Notes: generated by a model not told the origin, from the letters alone. Positions 28,973 through 37,793 are shown, counted from the first letter of the stretch. The stretch: DNA of 64,000 bases from Nocardioides carbamazepini (GCF_024614185.1 NZ_JAHTLF010000015.1:124001-188000), one strand, 5' to 3'. Program-made: numbers and translations.

Positions 28973-29132
28973 CCAATGGGCCAGCATGGTCCAGCATCTC
29001 GTCGAACTTCGCCCCGCTCCCAGTGGGACGCCGCGTGACCAGACGAGGAACGAGCGGAGAAGTTTCTCGCGAAAACCCTCGCCATGGACCATTGGCCTAT
29101 ATTACGGTCCATGCCATCAATACATGGACCAC
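28973..29132. promoter_or_regulatory. Divergent promoter with repeated GGTCCA/TGGACC operator half-sites
   Basis: The 299-bp region 28846-29144 holds no gene. CCAATGGGCC at 28973-28982 recurs inverted as GGACCATTGG at 29086-29095. Further TGGTCCA (28987-28993), GGTCCAT (29106-29112) and ATGGACC (29123-29129) follow. These TGGnCC-type half-sites resemble FadR-subfamily GntR operators and probably bind the GntR protein encoded at 30600. Confidence 0.55.
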
Positions 29133-29144
29133 CGAGGAGAACCC

Positions 29145-30587
29145 ATGACGGCACCACGGCGAGACTCCCTCAAGGCCGACAGCATCACCCCCTGGGGCAT
29201 CGTGTTCATGGTCGTCGCGACCGCTGCGCCACTGACCGCGATGGCCACCGCCCTGCCCCTGGTCGTGGGGTTCGGCAACGGCGTGGCCGCGCCCGGCACC
29301 TTCCTGCTCGTCGCGGTCGTCCTCGCGCTCTTCGCCGTCGGCTACACCTCGATGAGCGCCCACGTGGTCAACGCCGGCGCGTTCTACGCCTACATCAGCG
29401 CCGGCCTCGGCCGCCGGATCGGCATGGCCGCCGGACTGGTCGCGGTCGTCGCCTACAACGTGCTCACGATCTACGTCGTGGGCCTCATCGGCTACTTCTC
29501 CCAACAGACCTTCGAAGCGCAGCTGGGCCTCGACCTGCCATGGTGGCTGTTCTCGGCCGTCGCCCTCGCGATCGCGCTGGTCATCGGCGTCCGCGGCGTC
29601 GAGCTGAACGTCCGCGCCCTGGGGGTCATCCTGCTCGTCGAGACCGGAGTCCTGGTGCTCTTCGACCTCGTGGCCGTCGCCCGGCACGGATTGGACGTCC
29701 TGCCGGCGGAGTCGTTCTCGCCGAGCGAGATCGTGTCCGGCTCCCCCGGCCTGGCCCTGCTCTTCGCGGTGACCTGCTTCATCGGCTTCGAGGCGACCGC
29801 GATCTTCGGTGAGGAGGCGCGCGACCCCCGCCGGACCGTGCCGAAGGCGACCTATCTGGCGATCAGCGTGATCGGCACGCTCTACGTGCTGACGGCGTGG
29901 ATCCTCGTGGGCACCAACGGCGGCACGGACGCCGGGAGCGTGGCCGCCGCCGATCCGGGAGCCTTCACCATCGACGCGATGGCCTCGGTGCTCGGCGACG
30001 GCTCGACCACGGTGATCGACTGGCTGTTGCTCACGAGTCTGCTGGCCGTCCTGATGGCCCTGCACAACATGTCGTCGCGCTACCTCATGGCCTTCGGCCG
30101 CGAGGGGGTCCTCCCGCGCTACCTCGCCCGCACCCACCCGGAGCGGCAGACGCCGCAGGCCGCGGGGATCACCCAGGCCGCCATCGTCGCGCTCGTCGCT
30201 CTGGTCTACGTGCTCGCCGGCGCGGACCCGTACGTCGACCTCGGCTCGCAGGCCGCGGGCATCGGATCCCTCTCGGTCATCATCCTGATGGCCCTGTGCT
30301 CGTTCTCGGTGCCGTTCTACTTCCGTCGCCACGGAGCCGTGCGCCCGTGGCACCACGTGATCGCCCCCGTCACCGCCGGCCTGGCGCTGGCCTACTTCGC
30401 CTTCGTGATCCTCGACAACTACGCGGTCGTGACCGGCAGCGACTCCGATCTGGTCAACGCCATGCCTGTGCTGATCCTCGCGACGGCGGTCGTCGGCTAC
30501 GTGATCGGCTCCCGCCAGCGGCAGGCACCGATCCTGGACGCCGTGGCGCAGGGAGACCAGGCGGAGTCACCGACCCCGACACCCTAG
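29145..30587 (+). CDS. APC-superfamily amino acid/amine permease
   Basis: The 480-aa transporter shows about 12 membrane segments. The N-terminal segment ITPWGIVFMVVATAAPLTA and CFIGFEATAIFGEEARDPRRTVPKA are the APC signature regions of helices 1 and 6 and the following loop. GAGGAGA precedes the ATG at 29145; the longer in-frame ORF from 28956 would run through the operators. It is divergent from the C26-led operon and co-directional with the GntR gene 12 bp downstream, so it likely imports the amine substrate of that operon. Confidence 0.88.
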   Translation: MTAPRRDSLKADSITPWGIVFMVVATAAPLTAMATALPLVVGFGNGVAAPGTFLLVAVVLALFAVGYTSMSAHVVNAGAFYAYISAGLGRRIGMAAGLVAVVAYNVLTIYVVGLIGYFSQQTFEAQLGLDLPWWLFSAVALAIALVIGVRGVELNVRALGVILLVETGVLVLFDLVAVARHGLDVLPAESFSPSEIVSGSPGLALLFAVTCFIGFEATAIFGEEARDPRRTVPKATYLAISVIGTLYVLTAWILVGTNGGTDAGSVAAADPGAFTIDAMASVLGDGSTTVIDWLLLTSLLAVLMALHNMSSRYLMAFGREGVLPRYLARTHPERQTPQAAGITQAAIVALVALVYVLAGADPYVDLGSQAAGIGSLSVIILMALCSFSVPFYFRRHGAVRPWHHVIAPVTAGLALAYFAFVILDNYAVVTGSDSDLVNAMPVLILATAVVGYVIGSRQRQAPILDAVAQGDQAESPTPTP

Positions 30588-30599
30588 GATGACCTCGTC

Positions 30600-31322
30600 A
30601 TGGCCGACACACCGCTGGTGCGCACTCCCGCGACCCTCCGCCCCGATCACCCGCTCGCGGGCTACGCCGACGTCGTCGACCTGATCCGGCGCGAGATCTC
30701 GCTGGGCCGTCTGCTGCCGGGCGACAAGCTGCCGGCCGAGCGCAAGCTCGCCGAACGGCTCGGCGTGGCGCGAGAGACGCTGCGCCAGGCGTTCCGGGTC
30801 CTGGAGGGCAGCGGTCAGATCCAGATCGTGCGCGGCAATGCGGGCGGTGCGATCATCCAGGACAACAGCGTCGCGCCGGCGGTCGCGCTCCACGAGCTGC
30901 GTCAGCGGCGGACCGCGCTGCTGAGCCTCATCGAGTTCCGTCGTGAGCTCGAGTCGGTCGCCGCGCGGCTCTCCGCGACGCGGCGCACCGAGGAGGATCT
31001 CGCCGAGATGAGGCTCGCCCAGGAGACGCTGCGCTCCGTGAGCAACAAGGACGAGTTCCGTCGCGCGGACACGGTCTTCCACCTCACCGTGGCTCGCGCC
31101 GCGGGCAATCAACATCTCGCGGCCGCGATCGAGGACAGTCGCGCCAGCATGTTCCAACCCGTCGATCTGGCCGACTTCGAGGTGATCAAGGAGTCGAGCC
31201 ACTCCCAGCACCAGTTCGTGCTCGACCTGATCGCCGAGGGTGACGGCGAGGCGGCGTCAGCGGCGATGCGTCGCCATATCGACTCCTCCCGCGACGAGAT
31301 ACTGCGTCTCATCGACGAGTGA
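30600..31322 (+). CDS. GntR-family (FadR/FCD subfamily) regulator
   Basis: The 240-aa protein has an N-terminal winged helix (LIRREISLGRLLPGDKLPAE followed by LAERLGVARETLRQAFRVLE) and a C-terminal FCD helical domain with RADTVFHLTVARAAGN and SHSQHQFVLDLI that supplies Asp/His metal ligands. FadR-type regulators bind small organic acids or amines. It is downstream of the permease and close to the divergent operator cluster, so it is likely its repressor. The stop is 18 bp from the convergent fadD8 stop. Confidence 0.87.
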   Translation: MADTPLVRTPATLRPDHPLAGYADVVDLIRREISLGRLLPGDKLPAERKLAERLGVARETLRQAFRVLEGSGQIQIVRGNAGGAIIQDNSVAPAVALHELRQRRTALLSLIEFRRELESVAARLSATRRTEEDLAEMRLAQETLRSVSNKDEFRRADTVFHLTVARAAGNQHLAAAIEDSRASMFQPVDLADFEVIKESSHSQHQFVLDLIAEGDGEAASAAMRRHIDSSRDEILRLIDE

Positions 31323-31340
31323 CGGGGGCTCCGGCGCCGT

Positions 31341-32939
31341 TCAGCCGACCGAGCGCTCCCCCGTCCAGAACCGGGCGCGCAGCGCCTTCTTGTCGGGCTT
31401 CCCGAGCGCGGTCAGCGGCAGCGCGTCGGCCGCGATGACGTCCTTCGGCGCCTGCACCGAGCCCTTCCGCTCCTTGACGGTCTCCTTGATCTCCGCGACG
31501 ACCTCGTCGGTGAGCTCGAAGCCCTCGCGCAGGACGACGACAGCGGTGACCGCCTCGCCGAACTTCTCGTGCGGGGTGCCGATGACGCCGACCTGGGCGA
31601 TCGCCGGGTGCTCGGCGATGACGTCCTCCACCTCACGGGGGAAGACGTTGAAGCCGCCCGTCACGATCATGTCCTTGGTGCGGTCGACGATGTACCAGAA
31701 GCCGTCCTCGTCCTCGCGCGCCACGTCACCGGTGTGCATCCAGCCGTCGCGGAAGGTCTCGGCGGTCGCCTCCGGCAGCTGCCAGTAGCCGGCCGAGAGC
31801 AGCGGGCCGGCCACGCAGATCTCCCCCGGCTCCCCCTGCGGGACCGGGCGACCGTCCTCGCCGAGCAGCGCGGCGCGCAGGTACGCCGAGGGGCGGCCGC
31901 ACGACGTCAGCCGGCTCTCGACCGGCCTGCCCTCCGCGTCGACGTGGTCACCCTTCGGGAAGTAGCTGATCACCATCGGCGCCTCGGACTGCCCGTAGTA
32001 CTGGGCGAAGACCGGGCCGAACCGCTCGATCGCCTCCTTCAGCCGGACCGGGTTGATAGCCGACGCGCCGTAGTAGACGGTCTCGAGCGAGGAGAGGTCG
32101 CGCGTGTGGGAGTCCGGATGGTCCATCAGCGCGTAGAGCATGGTCGGCACCAGCATCAGCGAGTTGATCCGCTTCTCCTCGATGGTGCGCAGCACCTCGG
32201 CCGGGTCGAAGCGCGAGGAGACGAAGAGCGTCCCGCCCTTGAGCACGACCGGGACGAAGAACGCGGCCCCGGCGTGCGAGAGCGGGGTGCACATGAGGAA
32301 GCGCGGCTCCTCGGGCCACTCCCACTCGGCCATCTGGACCTGCGCCATCGTGGAGAAGGCGCGCACCGTCCCGATGACACCCTTCGGCTTGCCGGTCGTG
32401 CCACCGGTGTAGGTGATCGAGGTGATGTGGTCGGGCTCGAGGAGGGCGGCCTGGAACGGCTGTGGCTCGAAGGACGCCGCGACCTCGGTGAGGTCGGTGC
32501 CGACCTCCGCGAGCTCCGGCGGCACGGGCCCGATGGTCAGCACCTGCTTGAGCCCCGGGCACTTGCCGAGCAGCTCGACGGCACGGCCCGCGAAGTAGGG
32601 GTCGATGACCAGCGTGGTGATGCCGGCGTCGTTGATGACGTAGGCGTGATCGTCGGCGGAGCCGAGCGGGTGCAGCGACGTCCGCTGGAAGCCCTGGGTC
32701 TGGCCCGCACCGAGGATGAAGAGGACCTCGGGCCGGTTCAGCGCGAGCAGCGCGCCCGGTGTGCCCCGTCCCGCACCGAGGGACTCGAAGGCCTGAATGT
32801 ACTGCGAGATCCGGTCCGCCGTCTCCTTGCCGGTGAGCGCGACGTCGCCCAGGTGCACGATCGGGCGGTGTGCGTGGCGCTTGAGGGCCGCGACCATCAG
32901 GTGGCCGTTGTGGGCAGCGGTGCGAAGCGTGTCGGTCAC
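31341..32939 (-). CDS. fadD8: Acyl/steroid-CoA ligase, FadD8-like
   Basis: The 532-aa ANL enzyme has YTGGTTGKPKGV, YYGQSEAPMVISY, DMIVTGGFNVFPREVE and LGKPDKKALRARFW, and resembles M. tuberculosis Rv0551c (FadD8). The substrate is not established; the KstR box in its promoter links it to sterol catabolism. The GTG start has no ribosome binding site, and TAGTCT lies six bases upstream within the operator edge, so translation is probably leaderless. Confidence 0.82.
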   Translation of the reverse strand: MTDTLRTAAHNGHLMVAALKRHAHRPIVHLGDVALTGKETADRISQYIQAFESLGAGRGTPGALLALNRPEVLFILGAGQTQGFQRTSLHPLGSADDHAYVINDAGITTLVIDPYFAGRAVELLGKCPGLKQVLTIGPVPPELAEVGTDLTEVAASFEPQPFQAALLEPDHITSITYTGGTTGKPKGVIGTVRAFSTMAQVQMAEWEWPEEPRFLMCTPLSHAGAAFFVPVVLKGGTLFVSSRFDPAEVLRTIEEKRINSLMLVPTMLYALMDHPDSHTRDLSSLETVYYGASAINPVRLKEAIERFGPVFAQYYGQSEAPMVISYFPKGDHVDAEGRPVESRLTSCGRPSAYLRAALLGEDGRPVPQGEPGEICVAGPLLSAGYWQLPEATAETFRDGWMHTGDVAREDEDGFWYIVDRTKDMIVTGGFNVFPREVEDVIAEHPAIAQVGVIGTPHEKFGEAVTAVVVLREGFELTDEVVAEIKETVKERKGSVQAPKDVIAADALPLTALGKPDKKALRARFWTGERSVG

Positions 32940-32949
32940 CGTCGCAGAC

Positions 32950-32963
32950 TAGAACGTGTTCTA
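32950..32963. promoter_or_regulatory. KstR box upstream of fadD8
   Basis: TAGAACGTGTTCTA is a full palindrome and a complete match to TnnAACnnGTTnnA, 10 bp upstream of the GTG of fadD8. Confidence 0.88.
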
Positions 32964-32994
32964 GTCGCCCGGCAAGAGCTCCCGCCGCGGTGGC

Positions 32995-33384
32995 TCAGCT
33001 CGCGGGACGCCGCTCGACGGGCGCCACCAGTGGCCGCACCCCGCTGAGACGGCGACGGAAGCGGACCTGGTCCGCGTGGGCGTCGAGCACCTGCCACAGC
33101 GCGCGGTGGGCGGACCACGGCAGGGGGTCGTCGCCGCTGGCCCAGCGCTCGCCGAAGCTGATCCACACCGGGACCCAGGCGGCCGCGCAGTCCCAGGCAC
33201 CGCGCTGCGCCTCGAGCAGCCGGCGGCGTACCTGGAACTCCGTGCGCGGCCCGTCGACGCAGATCGGCGCCGACCGCACCGGCCACACCCACAGGTCGAG
33301 CTCGACCAGCTCCAGCTCGAGGTCCGGCAGCAGGACAGGATCGACCAGCACCGTGGCGACGTTCTCGTGCGGCTCGCGCCTCAT
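32995..33384 (-). CDS. Hypothetical protein
   Basis: Unrecognised 129-aa protein with no signal peptide or membrane segment. It is acidic at the N-terminal half, Trp-rich (WVWPV, WDCAAAW, WISFGERW) and basic at the C-terminus. It lies between fadD8 and the LLM oxidoreductase on the same strand. The GGAGACG upstream may be the binding site for ribosomes, but the start is not certain. Confidence 0.5.
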   Translation of the reverse strand: MRREPHENVATVLVDPVLLPDLELELVELDLWVWPVRSAPICVDGPRTEFQVRRRLLEAQRGAWDCAAAWVPVWISFGERWASGDDPLPWSAHRALWQVLDAHADQVRFRRRLSGVRPLVAPVERRPAS

Positions 33385-33448
33385 GCGGAGACGGTAGCCC
33401 GCGCCACCGACAGGCGACAGGGTGCCACGCGTGCCCGCGCGGTGAAGA

Positions 33449-34492
33449 TCAGGCGAGCAGGTCGGCGATCCCCCGGACCTCCGCCGCGCTGCGACAGGAC
33501 AGGAGCAGCGTGGTCACGCCGGTCTCCTCCCACTGGGCGACCCGCTCCTTGACCTCCGTCGGTGTGCCGATGATGTGCATGTCGTCGACGAGCTCGTCCG
33601 GGATGAGCGCGGTGGCCTTGTCCTTCTCGCCGGACAGGTACAGCTCCTGCACCTCGTCGGCCAGCTCGCCGTACCCCATCCGCGTGAAGACCTGGTGGTG
33701 GAAGTTCTGCTCCTTCGCGCCCATGCCCCCCATGTAGAGCGAGACGAACGGCTTCATGCCATCGATGACCAGCTGCTTCTCCGCGGGCGTGCCGACGACC
33801 TGGAGGTGACAGGTCGCGGCGATCTCGAAGTCGGCCCGGGTGCGCCGCGCGCCCGGTCGGGCGAAGCCCTCGTCCAGCCACGGCTGGTACATGCCGGCAC
33901 TCTTGGGCGTGTAGAAGATCGGGATCCAGCCGTCGGCGATCTCCGCGGTCTGGGCCACGTTCTTCGGCCCCTCGGCGCCGAGCCAGATCGGCAGGTCCGC
34001 GCGCAGCGGGTGCACGATCGGCTTGAGCGGCTTGCCGAGGCCGACCGCCCCCGGACCGCCGTAGGGCAGCGGATGGTGCGGGCCGTCATTGGTCACCGGC
34101 GCCTCGCGGGCGAGGACCTGGCGGATGATGGAGACCACCTCGCGGGTGCGGGCGAGCGGCTTCGAGAACGGGACGCCGTACCAGCCCTCGACGACCTGCG
34201 GTCCGCTGACGCCCATGCCGAGGACGACCCGGCCGCCGGTGAGGTGGTCCAGGGTCAGGGCGTGCATGGCGATCGAGGCAGGGGTCCTGCCCGACATCTG
34301 GACGATCGACGTGCCGAGGCGGACCCGCGACGTCTCCCGGCCCCACCAGGCCAGTGGCGTGAACGCGTCGCTCCCCCATGCCTCGGCGGTGAAGATCGCG
34401 TCGAAGCCCGACTCCTCCGCCGCGGCGACGAGCTCGCCGACGCCCTGCGGCGGTTGTGCGGACCAGTACCCCAGCTGCAAGCCCAGTTTCAT
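33449..34492 (-). CDS. LLM-class (F420-dependent) oxidoreductase, Rv3520c-like
   Basis: The 347-aa TIM-barrel protein starts MKLGLQLGYW and has GTSIVQMSGRTPASIAMHALTLDHLTGGR split over two helices, as in F420-dependent luciferase-like oxidoreductases. The homologous M. tuberculosis gene lies in the cholesterol cluster next to the DUF35/Ltp3/Ltp4 genes; the reaction is not established. The ATG at 34492 was chosen by homology; ATGs at 34501 and 34504 are in frame. Two KstR-type sites lie upstream. Confidence 0.82.
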   Translation of the reverse strand: MKLGLQLGYWSAQPPQGVGELVAAAEESGFDAIFTAEAWGSDAFTPLAWWGRETSRVRLGTSIVQMSGRTPASIAMHALTLDHLTGGRVVLGMGVSGPQVVEGWYGVPFSKPLARTREVVSIIRQVLAREAPVTNDGPHHPLPYGGPGAVGLGKPLKPIVHPLRADLPIWLGAEGPKNVAQTAEIADGWIPIFYTPKSAGMYQPWLDEGFARPGARRTRADFEIAATCHLQVVGTPAEKQLVIDGMKPFVSLYMGGMGAKEQNFHHQVFTRMGYGELADEVQELYLSGEKDKATALIPDELVDDMHIIGTPTEVKERVAQWEETGVTTLLLSCRSAAEVRGIADLLA

Positions 34493-34527
34493 GCCTCGCA
34501 TCATGACGGATCGACCAGATCCATTTC

Positions 34528-34541
34528 TAGAACATGTTTCA
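34528..34541. promoter_or_regulatory. KstR box 1, LLM/DUF35 intergenic region
   Basis: TAGAACATGTTTCA matches TnnAACnnGTTnnA fully. It lies between the divergent LLM oxidoreductase and DUF35 genes, 13 bp from a second site. Confidence 0.86.
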
Positions 34542-34549
34542 CTTTCTGC

Positions 34550-34563
34550 CGGAACATGTTTCA
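34550..34563. promoter_or_regulatory. KstR box 2 (one mismatch), LLM/DUF35 intergenic region
   Basis: CGGAACATGTTTCA matches the KstR motif except for the first base. It belongs to a 15-bp direct repeat, GAACATGTTTCACTT, at 34530-34544 and 34552-34566. It ends nine bases before the DUF35 start codon. Confidence 0.7.
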
Positions 34564-34572
34564 CTTCGGGTC

Positions 34573-35523
34573 ATGAGTCGCACCCTCTCGGCACCGGTGA
34601 CGGTGTCCTTCGACTACACCCGCTCGGTCGGCCCGGTGCTCGGCCGCTTCCTCACCGGGCTCCGCGACGGACAGTTCGTCGGCGCCCGCCTCAGCGACGG
34701 CCGCGTCGTCGTACCGCCACCGGAGTTCGACCCGGTCACCCACCGGGCCACGGCCGACTTCGTCGACGTCGCCGAGACCGGCACCGTCACCTCGTGGACC
34801 TGGGTGAGCGAGCCCGTCGCCGGCCAGCCGTTCGACCGGCCCTTCGCCTTCGCCCTGGTGACCCTCGACGGCACGGACGCCCCGCTGCTGCACGCCGTCG
34901 ACGTCGCGAGCCCCGACGAGATCAGCACCGGCCTGAAGGTCCGCGCCCGCTGGGCCACCGAGCGCACCGGTGCCATCACCGACGTGGTGTTCGTCCCCGA
35001 CACCGGTACGGCGGCCGCGGCCGCACCGGTCGCCGGCGAGGGCGAGGTCACCGGCATCGTGACGCCGGTCAGCCTCGACTACACCTACGCCGCCTCGCCC
35101 GAGGAGTCGGCCTTCTTCCGCGGGCTCGCCGAGGGCCGGCTCGTCGCCCAACGGTGCCCGCAGTGCCGCAAGGTCTACGTGCCACCGCGGCCGGCCTGCC
35201 CGGTCGACGGCGTGCCGACGGTCGAGGAGATCGAGCTGTCCGACACCGGCACCGTCACGACCTTCTGCATCGTCAACGTGCCGTTCCTGGGGCAGAAGAT
35301 CACGCCGCCGTACGTGTCGGCCTACATCCTGCTCGACGGCGCGGACATCGCGCTGCAGCACCTGATCCTCGACATCCCGGTCGAGGAGATCCGGATGGGC
35401 CTGCGGGTCAAGGCGGTCTGGAAGCCCCGCGAGGAGTGGGGCACCACGATCGAGAACATCAGCCACTTCGCGCCGACCGGTGACGCCGACGCGGACTACG
35501 ACACCTACAAGCACCACCTCTGA
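34573..35523 (+). CDS. Tandem DUF35/OB-fold protein, Rv3521-like partner of Ltp aldolases
   Basis: The 316-aa protein contains two DUF35-like halves. The second (about residues 165-305) has the zinc-ribbon Cys in RCPQCRKVYVPPRPACP; in the first half the equivalent segment (RLSDGRVVVPP) has lost the cysteines. DUF35 proteins form complexes with thiolase-like Ltp2-type aldolases in steroid side-chain cleavage. The genes that follow are ltp4 and ltp3, supporting such a complex here. No ribosome binding site is seen before the ATG at 34573. Confidence 0.82.
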   Translation: MSRTLSAPVTVSFDYTRSVGPVLGRFLTGLRDGQFVGARLSDGRVVVPPPEFDPVTHRATADFVDVAETGTVTSWTWVSEPVAGQPFDRPFAFALVTLDGTDAPLLHAVDVASPDEISTGLKVRARWATERTGAITDVVFVPDTGTAAAAAPVAGEGEVTGIVTPVSLDYTYAASPEESAFFRGLAEGRLVAQRCPQCRKVYVPPRPACPVDGVPTVEEIELSDTGTVTTFCIVNVPFLGQKITPPYVSAYILLDGADIALQHLILDIPVEEIRMGLRVKAVWKPREEWGTTIENISHFAPTGDADADYDTYKHHL

Positions 35524-35547
35524 CCGGGCGACCAGGAGATCACTGAG

Positions 35548-36618
35548 ATGCGTGACGTTGCCGTTGTCGGGTTCGCCCAGCGACAGATGCAGGACTACGA
35601 CGGGTCACCGACCTGTGCCGAGCTGCTCGTGCCGATCTTCGGCGAGTGCTACGAGCAGACCGGTTGGACGAAGAAGGACATCGGCTTCTGGTGCTCCGGC
35701 TCCTCCGACTACCTCGCCGGCCGGTCGTTCTCGTTCGTCAGCGCGATCGACGCGATCGGGGTGCTGCCTCCGGTCAACGAGTCGCACGTCGAGATGGACG
35801 CGGCCTGGGCGCTCTACGAGGCGTGGCTGAAGATCCAGACCGGCGAGGTCGACACCGCCCTCGTGTTCGGCTTCGGCAAGGCGTCGGCCGGTGTGCTACG
35901 CCGCACCCTCAGCCTCCAGCTCGACCCCTACACCCTCACCCCGCTGTGGCCCGACACCGTGTCGATCGCCGCGCTGCAGGCCCGCCTCGGCATCGACGGC
36001 GGCGCGTGGGACGAGGCCGCGATGGCGGAGGTCGTGAACCGGTCGCTGACCGACGCCGAGAAGAACGAGTACGCCGTGCGCGCGGGCGGTTCCTCCGTCA
36101 AGGAGCTGCTCGCCCGGCCGATGTTCGCCGACCCGCTCCGCAAGCACGACGCCGCGCCCGTCACCGACGGCGCCGCCGCGATCGTGCTCGCCGCGGGCGA
36201 CAGGGCACGCGAGGTCCGCGAGCGCCCGGCCTGGATCACCGGCCTGTCCCACTTCACCGACGGGCTCCACCTCGGCACCCGCGACCTGACCCGCGCGGAG
36301 TCGGCGTCCCGCGCCGCCGCGGCGGTCGGTGGGCTCGACGGCGTCGAGATCGCCGAGCTGCACGCGCCGTTCAGCCACCAGGAGCTCATCCTGCGTCACG
36401 ACCTGGGCCTGGCGGACGACGCCCGGATCAACCCGTCGGGCGGCCCGCTCGCCGGCAATCCCATGTTCACCGGCGGCGCGATCCGGATCGGCGAGGCCGC
36501 CCGCCGGATCTGGGACGGCACCGCCGACAAGGTGCTCGGCCACGCCACCAGCGGCCCGGCGCTGCAGCAGAACCTCGTCTGTGTGATGGAAACCGTGTCT
36601 GAAGGGATGGGGATCTGA
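35548..36618 (+). CDS. ltp4: Thiolase-fold sterol side-chain protein, Ltp4-like
   Basis: The 356-aa thiolase-superfamily protein has no Cys at the thiolase nucleophile position: the segment reads NESHVEMDAAWALYEA. SCP-x/Ltp-type members act as aldolases rather than thiolases, and Ltp3/Ltp4 are needed for C24-branched sterol side chains in Rhodococcus. The C-terminal HATSGPALQQ replaces the usual CxG motif region. AGGAGATC precedes the ATG; it follows the DUF35 gene by 24 bp and overlaps ltp3 by one base. Confidence 0.8.
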   Translation: MRDVAVVGFAQRQMQDYDGSPTCAELLVPIFGECYEQTGWTKKDIGFWCSGSSDYLAGRSFSFVSAIDAIGVLPPVNESHVEMDAAWALYEAWLKIQTGEVDTALVFGFGKASAGVLRRTLSLQLDPYTLTPLWPDTVSIAALQARLGIDGGAWDEAAMAEVVNRSLTDAEKNEYAVRAGGSSVKELLARPMFADPLRKHDAAPVTDGAAAIVLAAGDRAREVRERPAWITGLSHFTDGLHLGTRDLTRAESASRAAAAVGGLDGVEIAELHAPFSHQELILRHDLGLADDARINPSGGPLAGNPMFTGGAIRIGEAARRIWDGTADKVLGHATSGPALQQNLVCVMETVSEGMGI

Positions 36619-37781
36619 TGGGCAAGACTCCCGCAGCCGTGATCGGCGTGGGCCAGACCCACCACCGCGCGAAGCGCGAGGACGTGTCCATGGCCGGCCT
36701 GTGCCGCGAGGCGATGGACCGCGCGCTCGAGGACGCCGGCATGACGCTCGACGAGATCGACGCGATCGTCGTCGGCAAGGCTCCCGACCTGTTCGAGGGC
36801 GTGATGATGCCCGAGCTCTACCTCGCCGAGGCGCTCGGTGCGGTCGGCAAGCCCCTCCTGCGCGTCCACACGGCCGGCTCGGTCGGCGGCTCGACCGCGA
36901 TCGTCGCGGCCTCGCTCGTGCAGTCGGGCGTGCATCGCAAGGTGCTCACGGTGGCCTTCGAGAAGCAGTCGGAGTCCAACGCGATGTGGGCGCTCTCGGT
37001 GCCCGTGCCGTTCGTGATGCCGGTGCACGCGGGCGCGGGCGGCTACTTCGCCCCGCACGTGCGCTCCTACATCCGCCGCTCCGGCGCGCCCAGCCACATC
37101 GGCGCGATCGTCGCCGCGAAGGACCGCACCAACGCGCTGAAGAATCCCTACGCGCATCTCCACAACGAGGGCACCACCGTCGAGTCGGTGCTCGCCTCGC
37201 AGATGCTCTGGGACCCGATCCGGTACGACGAGACCTGCCCCTCCTCCGACGGCGCGTGCGCGCTCGTCATCGCGGCGGACGACGTCGCCGCCGCCTCGCT
37301 GAACCCGGCCTGGATCCACGGCACCGTCATGCGCTCGGAGCCCACCACGGCCGCCGAGCGCGACCAGGTCAACCCGCAGGCCGGCCGGGACGCCGCGGCC
37401 GCGCTGTGGAAGCAGGCGGGGATCACCTCACCCATCGACGAGATCGACGCGGCCGAGATCTACGTGCCGTTCTCCTGGTTCGAGCCGATGTGGCTGGAGA
37501 ACCTCGGCTTCGCCGCCGAAGGGGAGGGCTGGAGGCTCACCGAGGCCGGCGAGACCGCGATGACCGGCCGGCTCCCGGTGAACTGCTCCGGCGGGGTGCT
37601 CTCCTCGAACCCGATCGGCGCGTCCGGCATGCTCCGCTTCGGCGAGGCCGCCCTCCAGGTCCGCGGCGCGGCCGGCGAGCACCAGGTCGACGGGGCCCGC
37701 AAGGCCCTCGGCCACGCGTACGGCGGCGGGTCGCAGTTCTTCGCGATGTGGGTCGTCGGCGCGGACAGGCCGACCAACTGA
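36618..37781 (+). CDS. ltp3: Thiolase-fold sterol side-chain protein, Ltp3-like
   Basis: The 387-aa protein has the thiolase fold, but the nucleophile segment reads HTAGSVGGSTA with Ser instead of Cys, while NCSGG and HAYGGGSQFF segments are retained. This fits an aldolase-type SCP-x homologue of Rv3523 (Ltp3). It overlaps ltp4 by one base (TGATG). A strong hairpin follows the stop, ending the DUF35-ltp4-ltp3 operon. Confidence 0.82.
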   Translation: MGKTPAAVIGVGQTHHRAKREDVSMAGLCREAMDRALEDAGMTLDEIDAIVVGKAPDLFEGVMMPELYLAEALGAVGKPLLRVHTAGSVGGSTAIVAASLVQSGVHRKVLTVAFEKQSESNAMWALSVPVPFVMPVHAGAGGYFAPHVRSYIRRSGAPSHIGAIVAAKDRTNALKNPYAHLHNEGTTVESVLASQMLWDPIRYDETCPSSDGACALVIAADDVAAASLNPAWIHGTVMRSEPTTAAERDQVNPQAGRDAAAALWKQAGITSPIDEIDAAEIYVPFSWFEPMWLENLGFAAEGEGWRLTEAGETAMTGRLPVNCSGGVLSSNPIGASGMLRFGEAALQVRGAAGEHQVDGARKALGHAYGGGSQFFAMWVVGADRPTN

Positions 37782-37793
37782 TCACGCTCCTCC

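Noticed and set aside
31341..32939. Considered as FadD3 (HIP-CoA ligase)
   Set aside because: It carries a KstR rather than a KstR2 box, and its sequence follows FadD8 as I remember it.
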